Assembly (NCBI GenBank): GCA_963513935.1
Contig: OY740765.1
Coordinates: 146,013,618 to 146,077,617 of the forward strand
Source of the DNA: Aphrophora alni
Taxonomy: Eukaryota > Arthropoda > Insecta > Hemiptera > Aphrophoridae
Reading direction: 5' to 3'
Length of the DNA: 64,000 nt
Every line of letters begins with the position of its first letter. The stretch's first letter is position 1. A model generated the notes under the pieces. That model ran no database searches. It was not told the origin of the DNA and saw only the letters and a program-made list of their open reading frames with translations. Below are positions 1 through 12,585 of the stretch, one piece after another. The position numbers and the translations under genes are program-made.

Positions 1-21
1 AAAATAACATAACATAATGAC

Positions 22-190
22 CCCCTAGCCTTCGAATACTCTAATAGCGTCAGGATTCGAAATGAATAAGCTTTGGTCAAGAGAAATCTGATAGGAAGCA
101 GATTAGACATACAACGTATTCTAAGTCTTGTAGTACCCAAGACTATTTGAAAAGTTGTACATCCAGCTGGTCTTCTCGGGATTGCTAAAT
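22..190 (-). repeat. Rep-A copy 1 (partial)
   Basis: Rep-A is the dispersed ~200-280 bp repeat described in the findings. This copy keeps the conserved block CTCTAATAGCGTCAGG near 39-54, the GGTCAAGAGAAATCTGATAGG-like block near 75-95, and the ATCCAGCTGGTCTTCTCGGG region near 160-180. The hairpin end would lie left of the window. Confidence 0.75.
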
Positions 191-442
191 ATAGAGACAT
201 CTCGAGGTTTCATATTTTTTAAAATTTTATTAAAACTAATTATTACATTTGTTATGGAAGAATTTCTTGTAATTTGTTTCTTTGTTGTTTTTACACATAT
301 GCATATTTTATTATTACCACAAGAATGAAAAAAACTGGTTTTTGTGAATATTGTGTTTTCATTCATTGACTATTCAAGTTTCCACAAGAATAGCTCATTA
401 CAGTTTATATTATTTTTAGTTTAAAATACTTATTACTATATA

Positions 443-962
443 TACAGGATGTTTCTGAAATCCGCAAAGATAATTCGGTAATTCAGGAGGTGGTTATATG
501 AGTCAAAATACAATAAAAAAAGTTTCTGTAAACATATGTCTGGAAACGTTTTTTTTACCAGTTATCCGCCGTCTCTAGAACAGTTTAACAGATTGATTGT
601 AAATTTCGCACGGTAGGACCTAATTTGAAAAAAAAATCAACTTGTAAACCGTTGAAACCGTTTCAAAATGGCGGCCATTTAAACATTTTAAATGAAAACA
701 ACTCATTTAAAGTTTTTTCTTTTTAAATTTCTTTATGGCCGCCATTTTTAAAGGGATAATTGTAACAAGTTGAATACTTTTTCAAAGTAGCTCTTACATT
801 GATGAGCACCGTGCAAAATTTTAACTCATTCTGTTAAGCCGTTCTAAAAATGCAAATTATTTAGTTAAAAAAAAAAAAAGGCGGATGCTGGTAAAAGGAG
901 CATATTTTGACTCATATAACCTCCTCCTGAATGGTCTCGGCGTATTACAGGAACACCCTGTA
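443..962. mobile_element. Fold-back / MITE-like element
   Basis: The left end (443-510, from TACAGGATGTTTC to GAGTCAAAATA) is the imperfect reverse complement of the right end (903-962, from TATTTTGACTC to ACACCCTGTA). Pairing continues inward: CCAGTTATCCGCC near 560 with GGCGGATGCTGG near 882, and GGCGGCCATTT at 670 with ATGGCCGCCATTT at 735. Almost the whole 520 bp is therefore one imperfect palindrome. TACAGGGTG-type termini are common on non-autonomous mariner-like elements of insects. There is no coding capacity. Confidence 0.7.
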
Positions 963-3130
<2,168 letters not shown>

Positions 3131-3855
3131 TTTTCCGTTCTGAAACGGAACATGACGTCATCCTACAAAAATATATTTATTCTTCCGATTGATCGAGATA
3201 AACTGGAAAACATTTCATATTAATTCTTATTAATGTCCATGACTGTACAGAACTATGTACTGCAATAACTATCGGACGATGTTTTTAGAACGGTTAGCTA
3301 GTTCCAACTTTGCTGGACTCCCATATTATGATGATAAAAAAAAAACTATAAGAACATAACTCTCTCACGAATGCCTTAATGACCGCGCGCATTCGTGGCG
3401 TGTGACCTTCTGCGTAGATGCGCGTTAACCTCTGCGCACACTTAATTATCTCTGCTGTTATTATTGGCAAATTTTTGATTCTACGTCTTTAATTTGATTT
3501 TGTTTTGTCACGATAAGCGGAGATATACGATAATTTGTTATTTGTTTAACACTCGATATATAGCTAAATATTTTAGTAGAGTGACATTCTGTTGTGTGTG
3601 CAGAGTGTTTCAAAATCAGTCTTTGGAAGGTAACTCTGGATATCAAAATAAAGGAACAAAAAAGTTCCCATACGAAATGTTGGGAATATATATACAAAAG
3701 CGCTTTGATTTTGTCTATTAGTATATTAAACAAGAATTTCATTGAAATCTAAGCATTATTTCTTGAGATATGATTAAAAATCGAAATATTGTATTTCCTG
3801 ATTTTTATTTTTTCTAGGTTATGTAACACACTTATGGTTTTGTACTATGTAGTTC
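3131..3855. other. Unannotated DNA with a GC-richer patch
   Basis: A patch at 3375-3440 contains GACCGCGCGC and TGTGACCTTC and is GC-richer than its surroundings. A perfect CRE palindrome TGACGTCA lies at 3153-3160. No coding signal was found. Confidence 0.45.
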
Positions 3856-4072
3856 TCCTCAGAGGCATACTTACAGTGAGTACGTATGTAGCAATCCCGA
3901 GATCCTACCCTTGTTAAGTAGTTTTGGGTTAGATAACTCTCTTTCATCTTGCCTACCACATCTCTCTTGACCAACTCTTATTCTCTTCCGACCCCGGCGC
4001 AATCTTTTCTTCATTTTTTATAAGGCTGTTATTTCCGTGAGGTTTTAAGCCTTTAAACAACAACAACAAACA
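3856..4072 (+). repeat. Rep-A copy 2
   Basis: This copy has all the landmarks in order: GTGAGTACGTATG, CAATCCCGAG, TTTTGGGTTAGATAAC, CTCTTGACCAACTC, the CTTCCGACCC block, a degenerate hairpin end, and an extended AACAACAACAAC tail. The longer tail than in other copies argues for a microsatellite-tailed retroposon. Confidence 0.85.
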
Positions 4073-5891
4073 AATTATTTATTTCTAGTAGGTTTTACAA
4101 CGCAGATATTTAAATTTTCTCCGCATGTCCGATCAATAGAACCGAAGATAATTTAAACAAATTTTACAAATAATCTATTTTTATAAAGCATTTAAAACCA
4201 AAATGGCTTCCGCTCGTGGTCTATAATACAAAATTTAATTTTCATATTCCCTAAAATCCCCGGAATAGATTTTAATAATAATACATCAGCTTCCAACTAA
4301 CTATTTTAAAAAATACGGTAATGTAGGCTACAACTACTCCAATTATTAGATTTTTCAGGCAAGTGTACAACCTTCCTATAAATGGCTTGTTTTTGACGTG
4401 GATTTTGAAGAACTGATTATTCAAATCGGGAGTTAAAATAACAAATTTAATAAATATTCTTACACTGTTGCATCACTGTTTTGCTTGCCATCTAAAAAGA
4501 CTTAATGCACTTTGTTAAATTATGTTTCATTTTTTAAAAAAATACGTTTTCGGTATTTTAATAAACATGTACTGTACTAAGTTTTGAAATGACGAAGGAC
4601 TTGTTTAATATTCTGCTCCACCTCCGTCATATTGGATCCATCTCCCATAAGAATAATGTTAAACTTGTGAAGTTTTACTTATGTCAATTTTCAATTCTGA
4701 ATTATCATTAAAAGATCATTTTAAACATTGCGTGAATGCGGATGTTTCCCTTTTTTAAGAAACTGGGATATGATTATTAGTCTTTGAACAAATGGAGGGG
4801 ACATATGTAAATCGATTTATAATTTCGCTATTTTTTTGTAAGTCAATGAATAACATTTTCGACAAATTTAAAAAAAGGAAAACACTCGGTGGTTTATTAC
4901 CTGTTACAGTAAATAACGACCCACTGTCTAACTTAAAAAGTAGGGCAAATAGAATGGTTTATATGTAGTAATGTACCCATGCGAATAATGCTGCCCTCGC
5001 GTGGTGCGAAAGAGAACCGCTGGGACTCGGAATGGTTGTAAATTTTATCACTGGTGAGCGCGTCTTTTAAAACGTTTCAAAATGTTACTAAAACTAACAA
5101 AACATTAATTCATGAAACATTTTGTATAATTTACATAACGCCAAATATAAACATTAGTTTTAACTGTTATTGCTAAACATTTATGATTTATTTATTTATT
5201 TTATTACTCGTAAATGATTATATTAATGTTATTATTTGTAGCTCATTATTCTCATGTACTCATTCATAAATTTAATAATTAGCAGTATCGTAAATGTTTT
5301 TATCGCTATTTTAAAACTTCCTCTCGAAAACTTAATTTATCTAGATCTATACCCTTTGTTATGTCACAAATATATCGTAATTAATTCCAAATATTAAAAA
5401 TTGAACAACAACGCTTCAAAATGGGCTATATAAAAGTACTTTTCTACTAGTAAAATTCGATTTTTAATTAAGACGTAATTCAGTTATTTTAAAAAAATCG
5501 TCTAGATTGTCAAAACTGGTTTCGTAAAGTATATAAAGAACGAAATAATTACTGTAAACTTCATACAAATTACAATCATTAAAAATGTAATATTCATAGT
5601 GTGTTGATCATTTTAGATATTCGGATCTATATGGTATGAAAATTCAACTAAGTCTATAATAGAACTCCGAACCCCCAAGCAGTGGTCCAGAATAGATAGA
5701 ATAGTATGTGCAAAATAAACAAATGAGATTTGAAGGTCAAATGTATCGAATACGTAGTAAATTGCAAATATAAAACAACCAGCAATTTTGTCACTCCCGT
5801 AGAGCTTTCAAAATTTGTCTTTATTGAGCAGCATGGCCGTATAGGTGCGATTTAATTCAATAATTTAACAATTAACGTAATAATTTTATTG
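4073..5891. other. Unannotated AT-rich DNA
   Basis: No coding or repeat structure was recognised. A short GC-richer piece at 4990-5030 (CTGCCCTCGCGTGG) stands out but is unidentified. Confidence 0.5.
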
Positions 5892-6333
5892 TTATACATT
5901 TTTCGGACATTTGCCATCATTTGTGTGTTAAAAATCAAAACACGACGTTTCGGGAATAAGAATCAATTCCCGTTATCAAGTGACTAAAAACTAAAGAAAC
6001 ATGAAACTAGAAACTAAACTTGGTTCATGTTTCTTTAGTTTTTAGTCACTTGATAACGGGAATTGATTCTTATTCCCGAAACGTCGTGTTTTGATTTTTA
6101 ACACACAAATGATTTTCTAGTTTCATGTTTCTTTAGTTTTTAGTCACTTGATAACGGGAATTGATTCTTATTCCCGAAACGTCGTGTTTTGATTTTTAAC
6201 ACACAAATGATTTTCTAGGATTATGTTTCTTTAGTTTTTAGTCACTTGATAACGGGAATTGATTCTTATTCCCGAAACGTCGTGTTTTGATTTTTAACAC
6301 ACAAATGATGGCAAATGTCCGAAAAATGTATAA
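5892..6333. mobile_element. Fold-back element with 98-bp units carrying hammerhead-ribozyme-like motifs
   Basis: The outer ends are long exact inverted repeats (TTATACATTTTTCGGACATT at 5892 against AATGTCCGAAAAATGTATAA ending 6333). Inside lie one inverted unit (about 5902-6007), a short spacer, and three head-to-tail units repeating every 98 bp (TGATAACGGG at 6051, 6149 and 6247). In each unit CAC-TTGATAAC is followed by GGGAAT, a loop, ATTCCC, GAAACGTC and GTG. That is the order of a minimal type I hammerhead: stem I (CAC/GTG), core, stem II (GGGAAT/ATTCCC), GAAA, a two-base self-complementary helix III (ACGT), and cleavage triplet GTC. The core departs from CTGATGA. Such motifs are known from Penelope-like elements and retrozymes. 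There is no ORF. Confidence 0.7.
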
Positions 6334-6654
6334 GAATAAAATTGAACTTTCATCATTAACAAATAACTTCAAACAGATAACGTAATAACTTTGAAACGAT
6401 TGACTAATTGTTCACAAGGACCTAGGCCCTAATATGTTGTGTTCTTTACTGTTTCAAATGATAACGATTGGAAAGTTATTAATTATGATAATAAATACAA
6501 TTCCACAGACGATCTGTGGCAACGAATAATATGCATTAGAATAAAGTTTAATTTTGTTCTATTCCCTCAAGATCTCCATTTCGTTATTAGATGCTTGGCA
6601 GTCATGAGTGACACTACTCAATCTTCACCTTTTTAATTTAGTCTGAAGTTAAAT
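6334..6654. other. Unannotated DNA
   Basis: There is an open frame at 6439-6636 with no recognisable motif; no feature is claimed. Confidence 0.45.
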
Positions 6655-6815
6655 GGCTCTTTTTACATTTACTATCATGTCTCCTTTAACCAAAGCTTGT
6701 TCTTTTCCGAACCTCCACTAGATTATTCGAGTGCTAAGAGTCTTTATTTCATGTTTTGTTTTTTTTCTCGTTTTTTTATGAGGCGATTATGACAGGTATT
6801 TTGCTTTTAAAAAAT
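6655..6815 (+). repeat. Rep-A copy 3 (3' half)
   Basis: The 3' half is retained: CTTGTTCTTTTCCGAACC, GATTATTCGAGTGCTAAG, TCTTTATTTCATG, then GAGGCGATTATGACAG and the remnant of the hairpin. Confidence 0.7.
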
Positions 6816-7438
6816 AAATAAATAAAATATCTACTATTATTTACAAATTGAGTAACAATATCACAGATTTAAATAGTTTAAATAAAACACAATAAATTAA
6901 TTATTATTCCAATGAGTAGAAGGATCAATGCACATTTCGTAGTCTCGGGTGGAGTAGTTTCCTCCAATACAGGAAGACTGTTTAAACATTATCTAACACA
7001 CGACACACGTATTATTTCTAAGATCGCACCAAGGTCATGCCTTTACCGACCTCTTAATTAAATGACGTCACGCACATTGTTGCCAGATTGTGCGGATAAT
7101 TACAACACGCCGTCAAAGCCGTTAATCATTTTTTGGGCTAATAAAGAGCAAATGTTTTTTTTTTTTGTACCGAGAGTCACGATCGTGTTGAGACCAAGCT
7201 AGCTTCTATAGTGTGCAAGTCTAGTTTGGAAGATTTACGGTTTTGGTTTGCATACGTTTGTCCGAAATGGTAGGTAATTGGACGAACGTTTCAAAAAGGG
7301 AGAATGTTGAATTGATTATTTAAAAACTATGCGACCGGTAAAGAAATAAAATACTAACTTCTATTGCACTTCTAAATAAATCTTAATCAACTAGTATCGA
7401 TTATCGATCAGACTAATTGCGCATGTGTAACTTACAAC

Positions 7439-7441
<3 letters not shown>
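6816..7441. other. Unannotated DNA with candidate factor sites
   Basis: A GC-richer piece at 7020-7110 holds CCAAGGTCA (7029-7037, monomeric nuclear-receptor type) and a perfect CRE palindrome TGACGTCA (7063-7070). No transcript or coding signal was seen. Confidence 0.35.

Positions 7442-7486
<45 letters not shown>
7442..7486 (+). repeat. Poly(A) run of 45
   Basis: An uninterrupted homopolymer that may be a retroposon tail. Its true length may be unreliable in an assembly. Confidence 0.95.
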
Positions 7487-7490
<4 letters not shown>

Positions 7491-7610
7491 TCTCAATGAA
7501 ACAGAAATATTCTGTTGCGTAAAATTGGTAAGGGGTTTTTTTTTTTTTTTAATAAGGGTAAATATAATAGAATTTAACTTTACCTGAACTTGTCCTTTTT
7601 AACAAGTCAG

Positions 7611-7637
7611 ATTAGGTTAGGCTAAGTTAGGTTAGGT
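7611..7637 (+). repeat. Short TTAGG-type run
   Basis: GATTAGGTTAGGCTAAGTTAG and GTTAGG: a few imperfect copies of the insect telomere pentamer. Confidence 0.6.
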
Positions 7638-7747
7638 ACTAATATCAAAATAAAACCGTCTTTTACTTTGAATACAGTTTGCTATGCAATTTTACAACTA
7701 TTGAAATCGTTATATTTTAATAGAAACTGTAATCGCCCTCCCCCCCC

Positions 7748-7935
7748 CCTTAAGGAATGCGAATCTCAAGCAATCCTAGCTGCATCTACGCCTTTTTCGT
7801 GTAGTTTTGAGTTAGCTCTCTCCCTATCACCTTTCCTAACAGGTCTCTTTTGACCATCCCTTGTTCTTTTCCGACTCTGACGCTATTAGAGGTCTTTATT
7901 TTATGTCCTTTTCTTCTTTGTATTTATAAGGCGAT
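7748..7935 (+). repeat. Rep-A copy 4 (head-to-tail with copy 5)
   Basis: It runs from GGAATGCGAATCTCAAGCAA through TGTAGTTTTGAGTTAG and CCGACTCTGACGC to TTTATAAGGCGATGACGA. The terminal hairpin is cut and the next Rep-A copy starts at once, so the two are tandem and share an orientation. Confidence 0.85.
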
Positions 7936-8190
7936 GACGAGGGAGAGGTACTGGAATGGCAAACCCGAGAACCTAGCTGGATCTACACTTTTTCATGTAT
8001 TCTTGGGTGCTCTCCCTCCTTATTATATTTCCTATCAAGCCTCTCTGGAACAACTTCTGCTCTTTTCTGATCTGCAGCTATTAGAGTATTAGAGGGCTGG
8101 GTGTCTTTACTTTATACTATTTTCTTTTTCTTTTTTATAAAGCGATGATGACCGATATAGTTTTCACCTTTACAAAACAGATATAAAATC
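7936..8190 (+). repeat. Rep-A copy 5
   Basis: This is nearly full length: GAGGTACTGGAATGGCAAAC, CCTAGCTGGATCTACAC, CTGCAGCTATTAGAGTATTA, TTTATAAAGCGATGATGACC and the hairpin's closing strand CACCTTTAC. Confidence 0.85.
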
Positions 8191-8435
8191 TTTATGCTAG
8201 GGAACATGAATTATAGTTTTTTTTTTTTTTTTACTAGAAATAAATTATTATGTAAAAAGTATTTTCATTTCAAAACGACGGAATTGGTTATTATTTCTGA
8301 ACTTTTATAAAACACAAATTAATTTTATACGAAATCAACTCAAAATAATTTTGTCCTAAATATCTTGAAAACGGGTAAATTATGAAATTTAAAAAAATAT
8401 TTTACTGTTAAAAAAAATGTTTTTTAACGCAAAAT

Positions 8436-8622
8436 AAATACCCTTAGCCCTCGAATACTCTAATAACGTCAAGGTGGGAAGAGAACAAGAGTTAATCAAG
8501 AGAAACTTGATAGGACAGATGAAAGAGAGGGATCTATCTCTAGACAGCTTTAAAAAGGCGTAGATGCAGCTAGGCTACCTCAAAATTGCCACGCCAGTAA
8601 TCACGATAGTGAGCCCCTGATG
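8436..8622 (-). repeat. Rep-A copy 6
   Basis: It contains CCCTCGAATACTCTAATAAC, GGGAAGAGAACAAGAG, GATGAAAGAGAGGGATC, GTAGATGCAGCTAGG and the outer end TAGTGAGCCCCTGATG. The hairpin end is missing. Confidence 0.85.
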
Positions 8623-8819
8623 TTCTGATTGGAAATCGGATTGGTTCTGATTATGAGAATTGGAAAACTTATGAGTGCTGAAGCCAATTACGAAGCATTT
8701 TTTTTTAATTACATTATTAGCATTGTCCTTATTTAAAAAATATATAATTACTCCAAGTACGTGTTATTAATATGGTATAATTGGACAATTGACAGTATTT
8801 GTTTATGTAAAAATTATTA

Positions 8820-8860
8820 GACAACGTTTCGAGAATATAAACAACTCCCATTATCAAGTG
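8820..8860 (-). ncRNA. Diverged hammerhead-like motif, second locus
   Basis: Read on the minus strand: CACTTGATAATGGGAGTTG, a short loop, then ATTCTCGAAACGTTGTC. It matches the 5892-6333 units in layout. Stem II changes from GGGAAT/ATTCCC to GGGAGT/ATTCTC, so pairing is kept through G-T wobbles, and the triplet is GTT. Only one unit is seen here. Activity is unproven. Confidence 0.4.
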
Positions 8861-10289
8861 ATAACTCTAGACCATAAAAAAGTGAAAAATACGAACACAA
8901 CCCAGTAGTCTAAATCCATGCTGGAAACTAAAACTAAAATTATATCCTAAGAAAAGAAAACCCTGGCCTAAAGTTAGCCCTGTGCAGTCAAAACTAAGAC
9001 TAAGTATTCAGGAAAAAACACCAGACATGGGACTGCACTATGTAAATAACAGCAAACAGTAGTTCGGTGTTTTTTTATGAATTTTTCCGCCTCTATATCC
9101 CATTAAACAATATTAACAATATGAACAATCCATTATTATCAATAACTATAAAACCAGAATAGTACATGTTATTTTAGTACTATTTTCATACAAAAAACAA
9201 TCAGTTAAGAACCGGTCTAATCTAACCCCATTTTGGATTTTAACTCAATAAGAATAATGTTAAATATGAATTTAAATTACTCTCTTAGCAATTGTTTAAA
9301 ATGACAATAAATAACAATTGACAGATTTTGACAGTCGTTCTGTTAACATCCAATCTTTAGTTCATTCTAATAAATCAATTCTTTAAACATATGTAATTAT
9401 AGTTATGGTAACGAAAGATGAAATGTTTTGTAAGTTCCAACAATGTATTTGAAATGTTTGGTCGGTTATAGCGTTGAGATCAAAAATTAAAAATTTCATT
9501 ACAACCGACACATTGTTGAATTATCTGCAAAAATTAATGAAAATCGGTAGAATAGTTTTTGAAATAGAGTGTTTGTTCGATCTAAATCATCTTCCAAGAT
9601 ATGTTAATTCTAATTATCTCCCTGAAATCTCTCAACTCATATATTTTACTCATGCCAATGACCTTTTTGTTTGTGTTAGCGTGCGCCCCTTGCGTTCAAA
9701 CGATAAAATGACAATTCCCAGTAAAGCCTTTAGCCCGACACTTCCGTAGAAACAATTAAGAAAGTGACACTAAGGAGAAAATGAGGTACTTAGGCACTTA
9801 TTAGCGTAGTTAACACTTGGAGAGGGGCACGGTGCACTTTTTACAAGGAGGTGGGAGGGGGAGAAGTTCCATTATTTGTTAAATCATAACATAAGAGTTT
9901 AAAATATTGCTTTTTCTTGTGATTTAAAGACGAAAAATCGTGCAGTCATCCCTATTGCAATCTCTCTCATGAAAACGCCATTATCTATATCTATGAAATG
10001 TCCACTGATCCGACGCATAGGAGTAATTTATTACCATGTTTAACTACCTGTACGTGTATTTATATACAGAGTGTTACAAAAATGTGGAAACAGTTTCATA
10101 ACTTTTGAATGTTTAACAGCAGAAAATTATATTGAAGTTTCATTAGGTAAATTGAACTACATTGTATACATCCTAAATTCGCAAGGAAGAAAAATGCGTC
10201 CCAAAGGGTTTTAAAATATATAATTTTACTTAAAAATTACCGGTATACGAAATATGGGTTAAGTTTTGTAATTGTAAACAATTTCGACC
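8861..10289. other. Unannotated AT-rich DNA
   Basis: No recognisable gene. The open frame at 9474-9749 (91 codons) has no motif that can be named and no splice-site support. A G-rich patch lies at 9820-9865. Confidence 0.45.
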
Positions 10290-10640
10290 TGCGTTTTTAC
10301 GAGCGAGTGGAGGCTTCTTAACATATGTACAGCCTCGAGGTCAGTAAGAAGCGAGACACTAATACGAGCGAAGCGAGTGGATACTTTTTAATATATTACA
10401 CATCTACGACTCTCAGGGTCTAGTTTGTGTCAAGAAAGTAGTGATATACAATTACGAGGTTCAGAAAACCTGTATAAAAACTGTTTTAAACAAACCCCTT
10501 AATCTATCAATACAATTTAATATTTCCTATAAGGCCCATGAAAACAAATTTTGGGCGATACGTTTAAATATCTACTCTATTACGTTGTATAATAGGGCTG
10601 GGTAAGTACCATGATGGTGCCCATTAAATTTTTATACAGA
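10290..10640 (+). repeat. Rep-C copy 1 (3' half)
   Basis: Rep-C landmarks are present in order: ACGAGCGAAGCGAGTGGA, CACATCTACG, AAGTAGTGATATAC, AATTACGAGGTTCAG, TGTTTTAAACAAAC, ATACAATTTAATATTTCCTA, GGGCTGGGTAAGTACCATGA and TGGTGCCCAT. About 340 bp of the ~700 bp element is present. Confidence 0.85.
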
Positions 10641-11173
10641 ATTTTACATAAAATCACATTTATAAGGTGATGTTATTATTATTATTTTGTACAGTTATGA
10701 AATTGAAGCTCTCAAAAGTTGTTAAAATTATACAATTTGTCAGACCTAGCACCAAACCTAAGCTACTAATTGAAGATTTTTAATTTACCCTATAGTGCAA
10801 TTTATGTTCTACTTAAAATTATTTCCAAATCAAGTGAAAAATTTTATGTCATAAATATCCACGAGTTTTTTAGTTATAAATTCAGGTTTTAATATGACCA
10901 CAGTCTTATATGTAATTTTCCTCTCTAGTTTTAACATTTTGATTTCACCATCTAATAGAGCAACACCAAACATTATAAATGATGATGCACAAATTATCAT
11001 ACATAAAACAGACAAAATCCCAATTAATCTGAAAATTATGGGAAAACTAAAATTCATATTTTTTAGAAATTTTTCAAACTATTTGTATCAAATTATGCCT
11101 AAACTTGGTTTAAAACAAATCGTAAAGGGTAGCCTACTATTTTTACAAATCTTCAGCGACTCACTATACAGTA
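10641..11173. other. Unannotated DNA
   Basis: The open frames 10830-11057 (-) and 10894-11190 (+) overlap each other on opposite strands and show no recognisable protein. Confidence 0.45.
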
Positions 11174-12325
11174 TAGTCCCTTCAAATTAGAAAAATTATA
11201 GATTTATAGAAATTTTTCCACAGCTATGAAACCTATAAGAAGTGGATTATTTGGGTTGTTTAAACATGATTTTCACCCCCTGAAGTTCTAAAAATGTTGA
11301 TTTTTGAGAAATATATGAATGCATTTAGGGTTTTTTGGCTTTTTTCTATTTTGAGGAAAAACTATGCTCTTTGGTGAAACATATTAAGAAAAGAAAATTG
11401 TACTAATACTTCCTACAAATTTTGTCTCAAAGTTGTTTTTATAATTCCGCATAGTTTCGCCGGTAGAGGGTGCGAAAGAAATATATATATAGACTTTTGC
11501 GCCTTTTTTTTTAGATTTTAGGCTAAAATTATGCATTTTTGTGAAAAATTACAAACAAACAAAGTTATAGAACATAAAATTCACTATCTCTAGATGTTTT
11601 ATCATTCATTAAATTTAGCTAGGTTCCGCCACTAAAAGTTTTTATATATTATAATTTTCAATTGAAAACAAAATTTAAAAAAATAAAACAAAGCACTAAT
11701 CTATCTCTGACGATTATAAGTCATGGAATATTTAGAATTTGAAGAAAATTCTGATATTTTTCAATGTAGGATTTTTATTAAACAATTCAATTTGCCGAAT
11801 GAATAGATTTAATTTTTGAGTTTTATTAATTGAAATTGCAAAAAACATTTAATATGTTTAAGTGATTGGTTTTTCAAAAATAATTATTTGAAGAAATATT
11901 TTATATACATATGGATTTAAGGAATTTGAAGAGGACATTGATTTTTTTTTTCATTAGTAAAACACAACAATTTTGAAAAAAAAATTATAACAAAATCATT
12001 TTTATCTATAATAATCTTAATAATAATAATACAGTAATACTAATAATAAAAATAAGCATCTAAATAATCTGGAAAAACAGTGATAATTGGTTAAAACTTT
12101 GGTCTCTTGATATTTTTCATCAAAATAGATAGTCCACTCAAAATAGAAAAAAAAGCTAAAAAAACCCTAAATTCATTTATATATTTTCCAAAAAGACCCT
12201 TTTCTTGAACTGCGGAGGGTGAAAATCATGTTTAGACAACCCAAATAGTTCAATTTTTACAGATCTCATAGTTTGGGAAGATTTTACAAAAAAAACAGCG
12301 ATTTTTTGACAAATTTGAAGGGACT
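11174..12325. mobile_element. 1.15-kb element with ~220-bp terminal inverted repeats
   Basis: The left arm (11174-11390, starting TAGTCCCTTCAAATT) is the imperfect reverse complement of the right arm (12105-12325, ending AATTTGAAGGGACTA). Matched blocks include GGGTTGTTTAAACATGATTT / AATCATGTTTAGACAACCC, TTTCACCCCCTG / GCGGAGGGTGAAA and ATTTAGGGTTTTTTGGCTT / AGCTAAAAAAACCCTAAAT. The interior shows no ORF. It looks like a non-autonomous DNA transposon; no target duplication could be assigned. Confidence 0.75.
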
Positions 12326-12334
12326 AGTAACGAG

Positions 12335-12585
12335 AACGCGCTTGGCAATCCTGAGGGAGATTAGCTAGATGTACACTTTTTTCATGTTGTATTGAGTTGT
12401 AGCCCTGTCAGTCTTTCTTGACCACCAACTCTTGTTCACTTCCAAACCTGACGCTATTGGAGTTTTCGAGGTCTAGCCATATTATAGGATTAAATAAAGG
12501 AGTGAAGCTAAAATTTCAGTGCTTTATTTAATCATATTTTTTTTAGCTTTTTTTATAAAGTAGTAAGAGAGTTTTTCGCCTTTAA
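12335..12585 (+). repeat. Rep-A copy 7 with a nested hairpin insert
   Basis: The Rep-A landmarks (CAATCCTGAGGGAG, TCTTGACCACCAACTC, CCTGACGCTATTGG) are split before the hairpin end by a 46-bp insert at 12488-12533. The insert is itself an inverted repeat: GATTAAATAAAG pairs with CTTTATTTAATC across a 22-bp loop. The 3' end GCTTTTTTTATAAAG ... TTTTTCGCCTTTAA follows. Confidence 0.8.
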
